In this document: positions 43,257-51,508 of the stretch, piece by piece
Position numbering within the stretch: position 1 is the stretch's first letter
Layout of the letters: every line of letters begins with the position of its first letter
Notes under the pieces: generated by a model
The model's database searches: none
Told to the model about the DNA's origin: nothing
What the model saw: the letters and a program-made list of their open reading frames with translations, nothing else
From: Nannocystis bainbridge
Lineage (GTDB): Bacteria; Myxococcota_A; Polyangia; Nannocystales; Nannocystaceae
Direction: 5' to 3'
NCBI RefSeq assembly: GCF_028368995.1
Contig: NZ_JAQNDL010000001.1
Location: 1,302,001-1,366,000 of the forward strand
DNA: 64,000 nt
Made by a program: the position numbers and the translations under genes

Positions 43257-44111
43257 TCATTCGTCGTAGTTGTACGCCACCGAGTATTCGACGCAGGCGT
43301 CGGCCGGCGCCTGGTCGAGGCGGATGAACACCCGCGCGTTGTCGTTCAGGAGCGTGCAGTCGAGGTTGAAGTCGACGTCGCCGTCGCCGCAGCAGCCGGG
43401 GTGACCGCCGGGCGAGGCGACCTCGCTGGTGCCGTTGGGACAGTTGATGTTGGCGGTGCCCTGGTCGCAGTCGGCGAACACGCACAGGCGCACGTCGTCG
43501 CTGGCGGTCAGCGTGTGCGCGGTGTTGGGGCCGATGACGCACAGCGCGTTCCACACCCCGTAGTATGAGAACCAGTCGGCGTCGCCGTCGCCGTCGAGCA
43601 CGCCCTCGACCGTCTGCGCCATCGCCCCGCAGCCCTGCTCGCCGAGGTCGATCGCGTTGGCCTCGCTGTTGTTCGGCTCCGGCCCCGGGTCGTCGCAGGT
43701 CGGCCCGCCGGTGGTCGTCGTGGCGTCGGTGTCCCCCTCCGTCGTCGTCCCCTCCGTCGTCGTCGCGGCCTCGGTGGTGCTCGCGGTCGGCTCCAGCGTG
43801 CCTTCGCCGTTGGAGTCCGAGCCCCCGCCCTCGCACTCGCACATCCCGTAGCTCTTGCCGTCGGGGTTGCAGTCCTGCGAGCCCATGTTGCCGGTCGGGC
43901 ACGTGCACGCGGCGCTCGACCCCGGCACGCACAGCTGGCCGCTCCCGCTGGTCGTCGGCGTGGCGGTCGTCGAGGTGTCGGTGTCGGTCCCGGTGCCCGT
44001 GCTGGTCCCGGTCCCGGTCTCGCTGGCGCCGTCGGTGCCGGTCTGGTCGGGGACTTCGCCGCACGCGACGGCCGCGAGCGCGCTGAGGAAGACGAAGGGA
44101 GAGATCCGCAT
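43257..44111 (-). CDS. Thr-rich stalk lipoprotein, unknown function
   Basis: MRISPFVFLSALAAVACG is a lipoprotein signal. Two Thr/Ser/Gly stalks flank a Cys-rich piece (CVPGSSAACTCPTGNMGSQDCNPDGKSYGMCEC), similar to Nannocystis-type surface proteins. The C-terminal ~150 residues (EPNNSEANAIDLGEQGCGAMAQTVEGVLDGDGDADWFSYYG) match the pre-peptidase C-terminal-like beta-sandwich pattern (EPN..A..L..V.G....DWF). A surface or secreted role is likely. The ATG is preceded by GGGGAG. Confidence 0.72.
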   Translation of the reverse strand: MRISPFVFLSALAAVACGEVPDQTGTDGASETGTGTSTGTGTDTDTSTTATPTTSGSGQLCVPGSSAACTCPTGNMGSQDCNPDGKSYGMCECEGGGSDSNGEGTLEPTASTTEAATTTEGTTTEGDTDATTTTGGPTCDDPGPEPNNSEANAIDLGEQGCGAMAQTVEGVLDGDGDADWFSYYGVWNALCVIGPNTAHTLTASDDVRLCVFADCDQGTANINCPNGTSEVASPGGHPGCCGDGDVDFNLDCTLLNDNARVFIRLDQAPADACVEYSVAYNYDE

Positions 44112-44354
44112 GGTCTCCCCAGTATCACAGCAGGGTGACGCTCACGAGCGCGGCGTGCGAGGACGCGATGCGCCCCGACATCGCCGTACCCCCCTCCCGG
44201 GCCCAGCGAGCGCGACCGGAGTGCAACGAGTTCCACTCGCCCGAATGGCGGCACTCGACTTCGCCGCTGGCGACCTCGATCGATTCGCCGCGCTCGCAAT
44301 CACCGCACCGTGAACGCCGCCGCGCGGGGGCTGCATTCGACATCCCGCAATTGC

Positions 44355-44360
44355 TAACCT
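44355..44360 (+). promoter_or_regulatory. Putative -10 (TAACCT), leaderless start
   Basis: TAACCT ends 6 nt before the GTG at 44367. The same hexamer precedes the SDR gene at 59990 by the same distance. Confidence 0.5.
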
Positions 44361-44366
44361 GCGCCC

Positions 44367-45020
44367 GTGGCCGACACGATCGATTTCTTCTTCGACGTCA
44401 TCTCGCCCTACGTGTACCTCGCCGACGCCCTGCTGCCGGGGCTGCGCGCGCGCCATCCGGGCCTCGTGATCGTGCATCGACCGGTCCTGTTCGCCGGCCT
44501 GCTCAAGCACTGGGGGCAGCTCGGCCCGGCCGAGATCGCCAGCAAGCGGGTGTTCATGTTCAAGGACATCCTGCGCCGCGCCGCCGAGCACGACCTCCCG
44601 CTGCGCGGCCCCGCCTCGCACCCGTTCAACCCCCTGCTCGCGCAGCGCACCATCCTCGCCGCCGCGCCGGAGCAGCGGGCCGCGGCGACCACCGCGATCG
44701 CGCGCGCCGGCTGGGCCGAGGGCGCCGAGCTCGGCGACCCGGCGACGATCGTCGCCGCCCTCGATCGCGCCGGTCTGCCCGGCGCCGCCCTGGTCGCCCG
44801 CGCCGGCGAGGCCGACATCAAGGCCGCGCTGGTCCGCGAGACCGAGCAGGCCATCGCCCTCGGCGTGTTCGGCGTGCCGAGCTTCCTCGTCCGCGGCGAG
44901 CTCGTGTGGGGCCAGGACCGCCTGCGCGACGTCGAGGCCATCCTCGCCGGGCGCGACCCGGTGACCCCCGCCGCGGTCGAGTCGCTGCTGACCCGCCCCG
45001 CGTCGGCCAACCGCCGCTGA
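44367..45020 (+). CDS. 2-hydroxychromene-2-carboxylate isomerase-like (DsbA/GST kappa fold)
   Basis: 217 residues from GTG. IDFFFDVISPYVYLADALLPGL is the first block, with Ser at the position that contacts glutathione in HCCA isomerases. FMFKDILRRAAEHDLPL and GVFGVPSFLVRGELVWGQDRLRDVEAIL (the cis-Pro VPSF) complete the thioredoxin/GST-kappa fold. Such enzymes isomerise chromene carboxylates in naphthalene degradation or act on other substrates with glutathione; the substrate here is unknown. It ends 1 bp before the RND pump gene on the other strand. Confidence 0.87.
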   Translation: MADTIDFFFDVISPYVYLADALLPGLRARHPGLVIVHRPVLFAGLLKHWGQLGPAEIASKRVFMFKDILRRAAEHDLPLRGPASHPFNPLLAQRTILAAAPEQRAAATTAIARAGWAEGAELGDPATIVAALDRAGLPGAALVARAGEADIKAALVRETEQAIALGVFGVPSFLVRGELVWGQDRLRDVEAILAGRDPVTPAAVESLLTRPASANRR

Positions 45021-45021
45021 T

Positions 45022-48000
45022 TCACACGTCGAGCGGGTAGTTCTCGAGCGACTCCGGCGCGCGTGGCGGCGGCGGCGGCGGCTTCTTGCCCTTCACCAGG
45101 TCCCACCACGCCCCCACGCCTGCGCGCAGGTCCTCGACCGCGAGGTACAGCGCCGGCACCAGGACCAACGTGATCCCGGTCGCGAACATCACCCCGAAGC
45201 CGAGGCTGATCGCCATCGGGATGAGGAAGCGGGCCTGGACCGACGGCTCGAGGATCATCGGCATCAGCCCGAAGAAGGTCGTCACCGACGTCAGCAAGAT
45301 CGGCCGGAACCGGCGCACGCCGGCGGCGATGACCGCCTCGAAGTGACCGAGCTTGCGCGTGCGGCGGAACTCGTTGGTCGCGTCGATCAGCACCAGCGAG
45401 TCGTTCACGACCACCCCCGACAGCGCCACCATGCCCATCATGCTCATCATGCTCAGCTCGTAGCCGAGCAGGATGTGGCCGCCGATCGCCCCGACCAGGC
45501 CGAACGGGATCGCGGCCATGACGATGAGCGGCTGCACGTAGCTGCGGAACGGGATCGCCAGCAGGGCGTAGATCGCCAGCAGGGCCATCAGCGCGCCCGT
45601 CTTGAGGCTGGCGAACGACTCGGCCTGCTCGCGGTTCTCGCCGCCCATCTGCCAGCTGAGGCCCGGGTACTTGTCGGCCAGCCCGTCGAGCAGCTCCGCC
45701 TTGAGCTTGCCGTTGACCATGCCCGGGGTCGCCTCGCCCTCGCGCAGCTCGGCGGTGACGTGGACGATGCGCTTGCCGTTGGCGCGCTCGATCGACGGCC
45801 AGCTGCGGCCGCGCTCGATCACCGCCGCCTCGTTGAGCGGCACCTCCCCGCCCTGCGGCGTGCGGATCAGCAGCTCCTCGATGTCGTGCTCGCTGCGCCG
45901 CTCGTCGAGCGGCAGGCGGGCGATCACCCGCACCTCGTCGCGGCCGTCCTGCTGGCGCAGCGCCTCGGCGCCGAAGAACGCCCCGCGGACCTGGCGGGCG
46001 ATGTCCGTCGAAGTCAGCCCGAGCGTGCGCGCCTCGGGCGTCAGCGTCAGGTCGAGCTGCGGCTTGCCGAGCGCGACCCCGTTCTCGACGTCGTGCACCC
46101 CGGCGTAGCCGCGCAGCACCGCGGTCACCTCGTCGGCGGCCCGCTCGAGCACTTCCTCGTCGACGTGGCTCAGCTCGACGTCGACCGGCTTGCCGGCGCT
46201 CGGGCCCATGTTGGCGCTGAAGTTGATCGTCTTCGCCTCGGGCACCGGTCCGACGCGCTTGCGCCACTCGGCCGCGAAGTCACCGGTCTTGAAGTCGCGC
46301 AGGTCGCTCGGCACGAAGAACACGCGCACGTTGGCGACGTGGCCGCCCGAGGCCCCGCTGGCGCCGCCCGGGCCCATCACCGGCCCGCGCGAGCCGACCT
46401 GGGCGAACAGCCCGCGCAGCACCTCGTCGCCGCCGTACTCCTTCACGACCTCCTGGGCCGCGCGGACCATGCGCTCCTGGACCCGGCGGGTCTGCTCGAC
46501 CGACGACCCGTACGGCAGCTCGACCGCCGCGGTGACGACGTCGCCCTCGATGCCGGGCAAGAAGCGGAACCCGATCAGCCCCGACGCGACGTACGTCAGC
46601 GTCAGCAGCAGCGTCGCCACCCCGAGCGTCAGCGTGAAGTAGCGGAACCGCAGCGCCGCGCGGGCGAACGGCGTGTAGACCTTGTCGATGAAGCGGTCGA
46701 GCGCGACCACGAAGCGCTGCTGGAACTTGAAGATCGCCCCGTAGACGCCGCCCTCGGGCCGGGTCAGGTGCCCGAGGTGGGCCGGCAGGATCAACAGCGA
46801 CTCGACCAGCGAGAAGATCAGCACCGTGATCACGATGACCGGGATCACGTTCATGAACTTGCCCATGAAGCCGGGCAGGAAGAACAGCGGCGTGAACGCG
46901 GCGACCGTGGTCAGCACCGAGAACACCACCGGGATGCCGACCTCGCGCGCGCCGCCGACCGCCGCGTCGATGTACGCCTCGCCGCGCTGGGCCCGCTCGA
47001 AGATGTTCTCGCCGATCACGATCGCGTCGTCGACGACCATGCCGAGCACGATGATGAAGGCGAACAGCGAGATCATGTTCACCGACACGCCGAGCAGCGG
47101 CATCAGGAACAGCGCGCCGAGGAACGACGTCGGGATGCCCCACGCGACCCACAGCGCCACCCGGATCTCGAGGAACAGGCTGAGGCACAGCACCACCAGG
47201 ATCAGCCCGCTCCGCGCGTTGCGCATCAGCAGGTCCATGCGCTGGGCGTAGATCTCGGACATGTCCTGCCACTGGGCGATCGACACGCCCGCGGGCAGCT
47301 GCGCCTGGTACTTCGCGGTCAGCTCGCGCACCGCCTCGGCGACCGCGAGCGGCTTCTGCGAGCCGATCCGGTACACGCGGATCATCACCGCCGACATGCC
47401 GGCGAAGCTGGCCGACTCGTCGGTCTCGGCGAACGTCTCGCGCACGCGGGCGATGTCGCCGAGGCGGACCTCGGTGCCGGCGGTGCCGGTGACCACCGGG
47501 ATCTCGGAGAACCCGCGCTCGTCCTCGCGGCGCTCGTCGGTGCGGACCAGGACCTCGCCGGTGGCCGTCTTGACCCCGCCGCCGGGCAGCTGCAGCGACG
47601 TCTGGCTGACCTTCTGGGCGATCTGCTCGAGCGTCAGGTTGTGCACCCGCAGCTGCTCGCGCGGGACCTCGATCGAGATCTCTTTCTTCGGCGCGCCGGC
47701 GAGGTCGGCCTGGGTGATCCGCGGATCGGAGAGATAGACGTCGCGGGCCTGCTCGGCGATCCGGCGCAGCACCCGCAAGTCCTGCTCGCCGTAGACCACC
47801 ATCGAGATCACCTCGGAGCGGTTCGTGACCAGGCTGACGACCGGCCGCTCGGCGTCCTTCGGCAGCGAAGTGATGCGGTCCACCGCCGACTTCACGTCGG
47901 CCAGCACCTTCTCGTCGTCGGCGTCGATCGTCAGCTCGGCGCTGATGCGGGCCGCGCCCTCCGACGCGACCGCGACCACGCGCTTGACCCCGTCGATGCC

Positions 48001-48258
48001 GCGGACCGCCTCCTCGACCGCGAGCACGATGCCCTGCTCGACCTCGGCCGGGCTGGCGCCGGGGTACGGCACGCTGATCGAGACCATGTCGAGCTCGGTC
48101 TCGGGGAACACCTCCTGCTTGACGCGGCCGGCCATCAGCAGGCCGCCGACCAGCAGGAGGATCATCAGCAGGTTGGCGGCGACCGGGTTCTTCGCCATCC
48201 AGGCGATCGGGCCGCTGCCAGTCACCATGCCGGACGCACCTGAAGAATTCGAGTCCAT
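45022..48258 (-). CDS. RND (HAE1/AcrB-like) efflux pump inner-membrane protein
   Basis: 1078 residues, the normal length. KNPVAANLLMILLLVGGLLMAGRVKQEVFPETELDMVSISVPYPGASPAEVEQGIVLAVEEAV is the N-terminal RND block. The TM4 region FAFIIVLGMVVDDAIVIGENIFERAQRGE contains the VVDDAIV proton-relay motif. The second half repeats the fold (PFRSYVQPLIVMAAIPFGLVGAIGGHILLG, VNDSLVLIDATNEFRR). It exports hydrophobic compounds with its adaptor encoded just upstream. GAGGAG lies 6 nt before the ATG. No TolC partner is in the window. Confidence 0.95.
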   Translation of the reverse strand: MDSNSSGASGMVTGSGPIAWMAKNPVAANLLMILLLVGGLLMAGRVKQEVFPETELDMVSISVPYPGASPAEVEQGIVLAVEEAVRGIDGVKRVVAVASEGAARISAELTIDADDEKVLADVKSAVDRITSLPKDAERPVVSLVTNRSEVISMVVYGEQDLRVLRRIAEQARDVYLSDPRITQADLAGAPKKEISIEVPREQLRVHNLTLEQIAQKVSQTSLQLPGGGVKTATGEVLVRTDERREDERGFSEIPVVTGTAGTEVRLGDIARVRETFAETDESASFAGMSAVMIRVYRIGSQKPLAVAEAVRELTAKYQAQLPAGVSIAQWQDMSEIYAQRMDLLMRNARSGLILVVLCLSLFLEIRVALWVAWGIPTSFLGALFLMPLLGVSVNMISLFAFIIVLGMVVDDAIVIGENIFERAQRGEAYIDAAVGGAREVGIPVVFSVLTTVAAFTPLFFLPGFMGKFMNVIPVIVITVLIFSLVESLLILPAHLGHLTRPEGGVYGAIFKFQQRFVVALDRFIDKVYTPFARAALRFRYFTLTLGVATLLLTLTYVASGLIGFRFLPGIEGDVVTAAVELPYGSSVEQTRRVQERMVRAAQEVVKEYGGDEVLRGLFAQVGSRGPVMGPGGASGASGGHVANVRVFFVPSDLRDFKTGDFAAEWRKRVGPVPEAKTINFSANMGPSAGKPVDVELSHVDEEVLERAADEVTAVLRGYAGVHDVENGVALGKPQLDLTLTPEARTLGLTSTDIARQVRGAFFGAEALRQQDGRDEVRVIARLPLDERRSEHDIEELLIRTPQGGEVPLNEAAVIERGRSWPSIERANGKRIVHVTAELREGEATPGMVNGKLKAELLDGLADKYPGLSWQMGGENREQAESFASLKTGALMALLAIYALLAIPFRSYVQPLIVMAAIPFGLVGAIGGHILLGYELSMMSMMGMVALSGVVVNDSLVLIDATNEFRRTRKLGHFEAVIAAGVRRFRPILLTSVTTFFGLMPMILEPSVQARFLIPMAISLGFGVMFATGITLVLVPALYLAVEDLRAGVGAWWDLVKGKKPPPPPPRAPESLENYPLDV

Positions 48259-48292
48259 GGCGCTCCTCGCTGCGTCCGCAGCCGGTCTCGTG

Positions 48293-49543
48293 TCAGTTGC
48301 TCGGCTGCGGCTTGGCGGCCGCGATCAGCGGCGGCGCGTCGCCCTCGATCGTCACTTGCAAGCCCTCGGTCGGGGTCGCCAGCGGCGTGGTCACGATCGC
48401 CTCGCCGGCCGCCAGCCCGCGCGCCAGCACCGTCGTCGCCGAGCGCCACACCACCTCGACCGCGCGCAGCGTCAGCTTGCCGTCGACCACCAGCCACACC
48501 TTGTCGTCGTCGACCATGGCGACCCGCGGGACCTCGGTGGTGTCGACCAGCGGCTGGCCGGCCAGCTCGACGCGCACCGAGCTGCCGAGCAGCAGCGGCA
48601 GGCGCGGGGTCGGGGCCGCCGCGGCCGGTGCGTCGCTGACCTTTGGGACCTGTCCGTAGAGACCTGTCCCGAGAGGATCGGGGACCGCCACCAGCACCCG
48701 GGCCATGCGACCGCGCGCGTCGACCTGGCCGAGCAGGCGCTCGACGTAGCCCTCGCGCTCGATGACCACGCCGGCGCCGGCGTCGTGGATGACCCGAGCC
48801 GGCGAGCCGCGCAGGCCGGTCGTGTTGACGCCGGGGATCTCCAGGTGCACGAGCTGCGACACCGGCACCGCGATCTCGACCCAGTAGCGGTCGATCGCCA
48901 CCAGCGTCGCCAGCTGCGTCTGCGTCGTCACCACCTGCCCGAGCTCGACGGTCGCGTCGGTCACCATCGCGTCGAACGGCGCGCGGACCATCGTCCGCCC
49001 GAGGTCGCGCCGGGCCCGGCCGAACTGCTCGCGGGCGGCTTCGACGTTGGCCTGGGCGCTGCGCACGTGGACGTCTCGCAGCGCGAACTCGCGCGCGTGA
49101 TCGGCCAGCGCGTCGGAGCGGCCCTGCCACTCGTATTCGGCGACCGTCTTGCGCCCGCGTTCGTCGGCGAGAGCGACCGAGGCCTGCTCGAGCGCGGCCC
49201 GCTGCGACGCGACCTGGGCCGACACGTCGCGCGCGTCGATGCGGATCAGCGGGTCGCCGCGGCGCAGCAGGCCGCCGGGGGCGAGCCCGTCGCTGCGCTC
49301 GACGACGCGGCCGTTGACCTCCGACGTGACGCGCAGCTGATGGACCGGCTTGACCTCGCCGAGCCCGCGCACGGTCACCGGATGCGCGCCGGGCAGCGCC
49401 CGTTGCACGACCACCGGCACGCTGCGGCGCTCGCTGGGCACCGCCTTGACCTCGGGCTTCATGCCGCGGATGACCTGCATCATCACGAACGCGACGACCA
49501 CGACCATGACGATCAGGACACCTTGAGCCAGCGCTCGCTTCAT
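48293..49543 (-). CDS. RND efflux periplasmic adaptor (membrane fusion protein)
   Basis: 416 residues. An N-terminal anchor (LAQGVLIVMVVVVAFVMMQVI) is followed by the barrel-sandwich hybrid (VTVRGLGEVKPVHQLRVTSEVNGRVVERSDGLAPGGLLRRGDPLIRID), an alpha-hairpin (~130-200, EQASVALADERGRKTVAEY ... QANVEAAREQFGRARRDL) and MVRAPFDAMVTDATVELGQVV, the second lipoyl half. It shares a transcript with the RND gene (34-bp gap). A CATG-14 element (48649-48666) encodes part of a loop, GTGLYGQVPKV. Confidence 0.93.
   Translation of the reverse strand: MKRALAQGVLIVMVVVVAFVMMQVIRGMKPEVKAVPSERRSVPVVVQRALPGAHPVTVRGLGEVKPVHQLRVTSEVNGRVVERSDGLAPGGLLRRGDPLIRIDARDVSAQVASQRAALEQASVALADERGRKTVAEYEWQGRSDALADHAREFALRDVHVRSAQANVEAAREQFGRARRDLGRTMVRAPFDAMVTDATVELGQVVTTQTQLATLVAIDRYWVEIAVPVSQLVHLEIPGVNTTGLRGSPARVIHDAGAGVVIEREGYVERLLGQVDARGRMARVLVAVPDPLGTGLYGQVPKVSDAPAAAAPTPRLPLLLGSSVRVELAGQPLVDTTEVPRVAMVDDDKVWLVVDGKLTLRAVEVVWRSATTVLARGLAAGEAIVTTPLATPTEGLQVTIEGDAPPLIAAAKPQPSN
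48649..48666. repeat. In-frame CATG-14 element in the MFP gene
   Basis: CCTG 48649 and CCTG 48663, 14 bp apart, inside the minus-strand adaptor gene. Confidence 0.55.
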
Positions 49544-49787
49544 CGTCGGGGGGCTCCGTTTGCCCGTGGGGCATAGCGCGGGCGCCTCCGGAAGTACATC
49601 GTTTCCCCGGAGCCGCCGACGTCGGAAACCTCCGGTCCCGGCGGCGAAACCGGCGCCGTGTCCCGCGGACGCCTCCGCGTCGCGACGGGGGTTTTCTCTT
49701 GCGCGCGCGGGACGATCTCGCGCCGCCCGGGGTCGCGCTGCGGTAGTCTCGGCGAGCACGCCGAGGCGTCGGGCTCGGGCGACGGAC

Positions 49788-51500
49788 ATGACGCGAGACC
49801 ACGGCGACAACAAGCGCGGCCCCCTCGCCGACGAGTCCGAGCCCGACTGGCGCGACAGCTACGCGGCGGCGTTCCCCGGCAGCTCGGCCGAAGAAGTCAC
49901 CGTCGACACGCTGGCCAACATGTCGGCGCTGCCCGACTCGTCGCACGGCCCCGACACCGACGCCGAGGACGAGCTGTCGGAGCCGGCGCGGCGGCCGGGC
50001 TACCTCGGCGAGTCGGCGCGGATCGGCAAATACGCCGTCCTGCGCCAGCTCGGCGAGGGCGGCATGGGCGTCGTCTATTCGGCCTACGACGAGGAGCTCG
50101 ACCGCCGCGTCGCCCTCAAGCTCATCCGCCCCGGCCGCGACAACAGCCCGGCCAACCAGGCGCGCATGCAGCGGGAGGCGCGGGCGATGGCCCGGCTGTC
50201 CCACCCCAACGTCGTTCAGGTCTACGAGGTCAGCCGCTTCGAGCAGCAGGTCTACCTCGCCATGGAGTTCGTCCAGGGCCGCACGCTCGGCAGCTGGCTC
50301 AAGGCCCAGCCGCATACCTGGCAGCAGGTCCTGGACGTGATGGTGCAGGCAGGCCGGGGTCTGTCGGCCGCACACCAGGCCGACATCGTCCACGGCGACT
50401 TCAAGCCCGACAACGTGCTCATCGACGAGCACGAGCACGCGCGGGTCGTCGACTTCGGGCTCGCGCGCGCGGCCCCGCGGTCCGAGCCGGGCCTCAGCGC
50501 CTCGGGCCTGCGACGCGACGCCGCGGCGGCAGATCCCGCCGCCAGCGGCCGGGTCAGCATCGCCGGCGGCGCCGTCGGGGCCATGGGCGGCGAGCCGGAG
50601 CACCGCCACACCTCCGAGTCCGACGACGGCGTCCCGCTCCTCGACCCCGGCCGCAGCGGCGGCGGGCGGGTCGCCGGCACGCCCGCGTACATGGCCAGCG
50701 AGCAGCACGCCGGCCGCCACGCCGACGCGCGCACCGACCAGTTCAGCTTCGCCGTCACCCTCTACAGCGCGCTGTACGGCCACCACCCGTTCGCCGGCGG
50801 CAGCCTGCTCGAGCTCGTGATCAACGTCAGCGACGGCAAGATCCGCCCGCCGCCCGCCGACTCGCCGGTGCCCGCGGGCGTGCACGCTGCCATCGTCCGC
50901 GCCCTCGACCGCGACCCCGAGTACCGCTACGCCACCATGAGCGACCTGCTCGACGCGCTCAACCGCGGCTCCGGCCGCGCGCGCGACCCCGAGTTCGACC
51001 TCTCGGTCGCGCGCCCGCAGCGGGTCATGCTGTCGATGATCATCCCGGCCAGCATCCTGGCCATCACCGTCGTCCTGATCGTGTACAGCCCCGAGGGCAG
51101 CCTGTTGCCCTCCGCCGCCAGCAACGCGATCGCCGGCGCCGTCATCAACGTGGTCCTGTTCGGCCTCATCTTCGCGTACCGCGGCAACTTCTTCAAAAAC
51201 ACCATCAACCGCCGCGTCATGGCCTGGCTGGTCGTCTCCTCGCTGGCGATGCTGGTCCACCGGACGGCCGCGGTCGTGCTCGGCACCCCGGTCGCGACCA
51301 CCATGGTCAACGACCTGCTGATGCTCGGCGCCATCGCCACCATGGCGGGCATCGCCATCGAGCGCTGGATCTGGTACGCCGCCGGGGTCATGCTCGCCGG
51401 CGCCCTGCTGTGCGCCGCCTTCCCGGCGGTCTCCTCGCTGATCCTGGTCGGCTCGCTGGTGGCGGTGTTCCTGCTCGCCTTCCGCTTCTGGAGCCGCTAG
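49788..51500 (+). CDS. Membrane Ser/Thr protein kinase
   Basis: 570 residues. The kinase domain is at ~80-400: LGEGGMGVVYSAYDEEL (glycine loop), VALKLIRPG (Lys), HGDFKPDNVLIDEHEHARVVDFGLARA (catalytic loop and DFG) and GTPAYMASEQHAGRHADARTDQFSFAVTLY. The catalytic loop reads HGDFKPDN rather than HRDLKPEN, so it is not an RD kinase. An unusual ~75-residue Gly/Ala-rich insert separates DFG from the GTPAYM segment. The C-terminal ~160 residues contain five hydrophobic segments (MIIPASILAITVVLIVY ... LILVGSLVAVFLLAFRF). It is followed after 8 bp by a carotenoid oxygenase, so the two may be co-expressed. Confidence 0.93.
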   Translation: MTRDHGDNKRGPLADESEPDWRDSYAAAFPGSSAEEVTVDTLANMSALPDSSHGPDTDAEDELSEPARRPGYLGESARIGKYAVLRQLGEGGMGVVYSAYDEELDRRVALKLIRPGRDNSPANQARMQREARAMARLSHPNVVQVYEVSRFEQQVYLAMEFVQGRTLGSWLKAQPHTWQQVLDVMVQAGRGLSAAHQADIVHGDFKPDNVLIDEHEHARVVDFGLARAAPRSEPGLSASGLRRDAAAADPAASGRVSIAGGAVGAMGGEPEHRHTSESDDGVPLLDPGRSGGGRVAGTPAYMASEQHAGRHADARTDQFSFAVTLYSALYGHHPFAGGSLLELVINVSDGKIRPPPADSPVPAGVHAAIVRALDRDPEYRYATMSDLLDALNRGSGRARDPEFDLSVARPQRVMLSMIIPASILAITVVLIVYSPEGSLLPSAASNAIAGAVINVVLFGLIFAYRGNFFKNTINRRVMAWLVVSSLAMLVHRTAAVVLGTPVATTMVNDLLMLGAIATMAGIAIERWIWYAAGVMLAGALLCAAFPAVSSLILVGSLVAVFLLAFRFWSR

Positions 51501-51508
51501 CCCGCGCC

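Noticed and set aside
45343..48243. A 966-codon plus-strand open frame opposite the RND pump gene
   Set aside because: It is rich in Arg, His, Asp and Gly with no domain, and mirrors the clearly conserved RND protein; an antisense shadow of GC-rich third positions.
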